From assembly GCA_025963815.1 (NCBI GenBank), contig JAOQAA010000590.1, positions 1 through 6,926 of the forward strand: a stretch of 6,926 nucleotides of DNA, read 5' to 3'. This DNA is from Capsulimonas sp. GTDB taxonomy: Bacteria > Armatimonadota > Armatimonadia > Armatimonadales > Capsulimonadaceae. The position numbers and the translations under genes were made by a program. This document shows, in pieces, positions 6,887 to 6,926 of this stretch. The notes beneath the pieces are model-generated. The model searched no databases. It was not told the origin of the DNA and was given only the letters and a program-made list of their open reading frames with translations. Every line of letters begins with the position of its first letter. The first letter of the stretch is position 1.

Positions 6887-6926
6887 TTTGGAAGAACTGT
6901 TCTAACGCAAGCCGTCTGCGCTAATT

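Noticed and set aside
6893..6903. Palindrome AGAAC-T-GTTCT as a LexA (SOS) box
   Set aside because: The half-sites are one base apart, while the GAAC-N4-GTTC box needs four. A short palindrome of this size is expected by chance.
6751..6926. Molybdenum cofactor riboswitch upstream of moeA
   Set aside because: The leader is taken up by the tandem repeat, and I could not recognise the conserved Moco RNA motif. A covariance-model search would settle it.

Overview
The window (6,926 bases, roughly 58-60% G+C by eye) is ordinary bacterial chromosome. Every gene I can support lies on the minus strand, so transcription runs from the right end to the left. In that order the genes are moeA, cheD, an HDOD-domain gene, tig, clpP, clpX and the first 136 codons of lon. 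All except lon are complete. I see no frameshift, insertion sequence, RNA gene, CRISPR array or phage gene.

Right end (6751-6926): about 176 bases without a gene, holding a GC-rich tandem repeat (two near-identical 30-base units, period 37) and a hairpin. Then comes moeA (molybdopterin molybdenumtransferase), followed after 63 bases by cheD (chemoreceptor glutamine deamidase). The HDOD gene overlaps the end of cheD by 11 bases if it starts at the TTG I prefer. The tight spacing suggests that moeA, cheD and the HDOD gene can be co-transcribed, although their jobs (cofactor synthesis, chemotaxis, signalling) do not form one pathway.

Left part (1-4017): a protein-quality-control cluster. A near-consensus sigma70-type promoter at 3988-4017 drives tig (trigger factor). 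tig overlaps clpP (protease subunit) by 11 bases, and clpX (unfoldase) follows after 50 bases. A strong intrinsic terminator at 481-512 closes this unit. lon then starts separately with its own leader. tig-clpP-clpX-lon is the same order as in Escherichia coli and many other bacteria. Trigger factor handles nascent chains, ClpXP and Lon degrade damaged or tagged proteins.

Organism: cheD points to a chemotactic lineage, and moeA to use of molybdenum cofactor. The G+C content, the dispersed-looking CCCACCCCGG-type intergenic repeat and the general look of the proteins would suit a phylum such as Armatimonadota, but that is a low-confidence impression and no marker here settles it. I did not find a previously undescribed system. 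The points most worth checking are the intergenic repeat, a CheD with Ala where Thr is expected near the active site, the cheD/HDOD overlap, and a perfect inverted repeat inside clpP.
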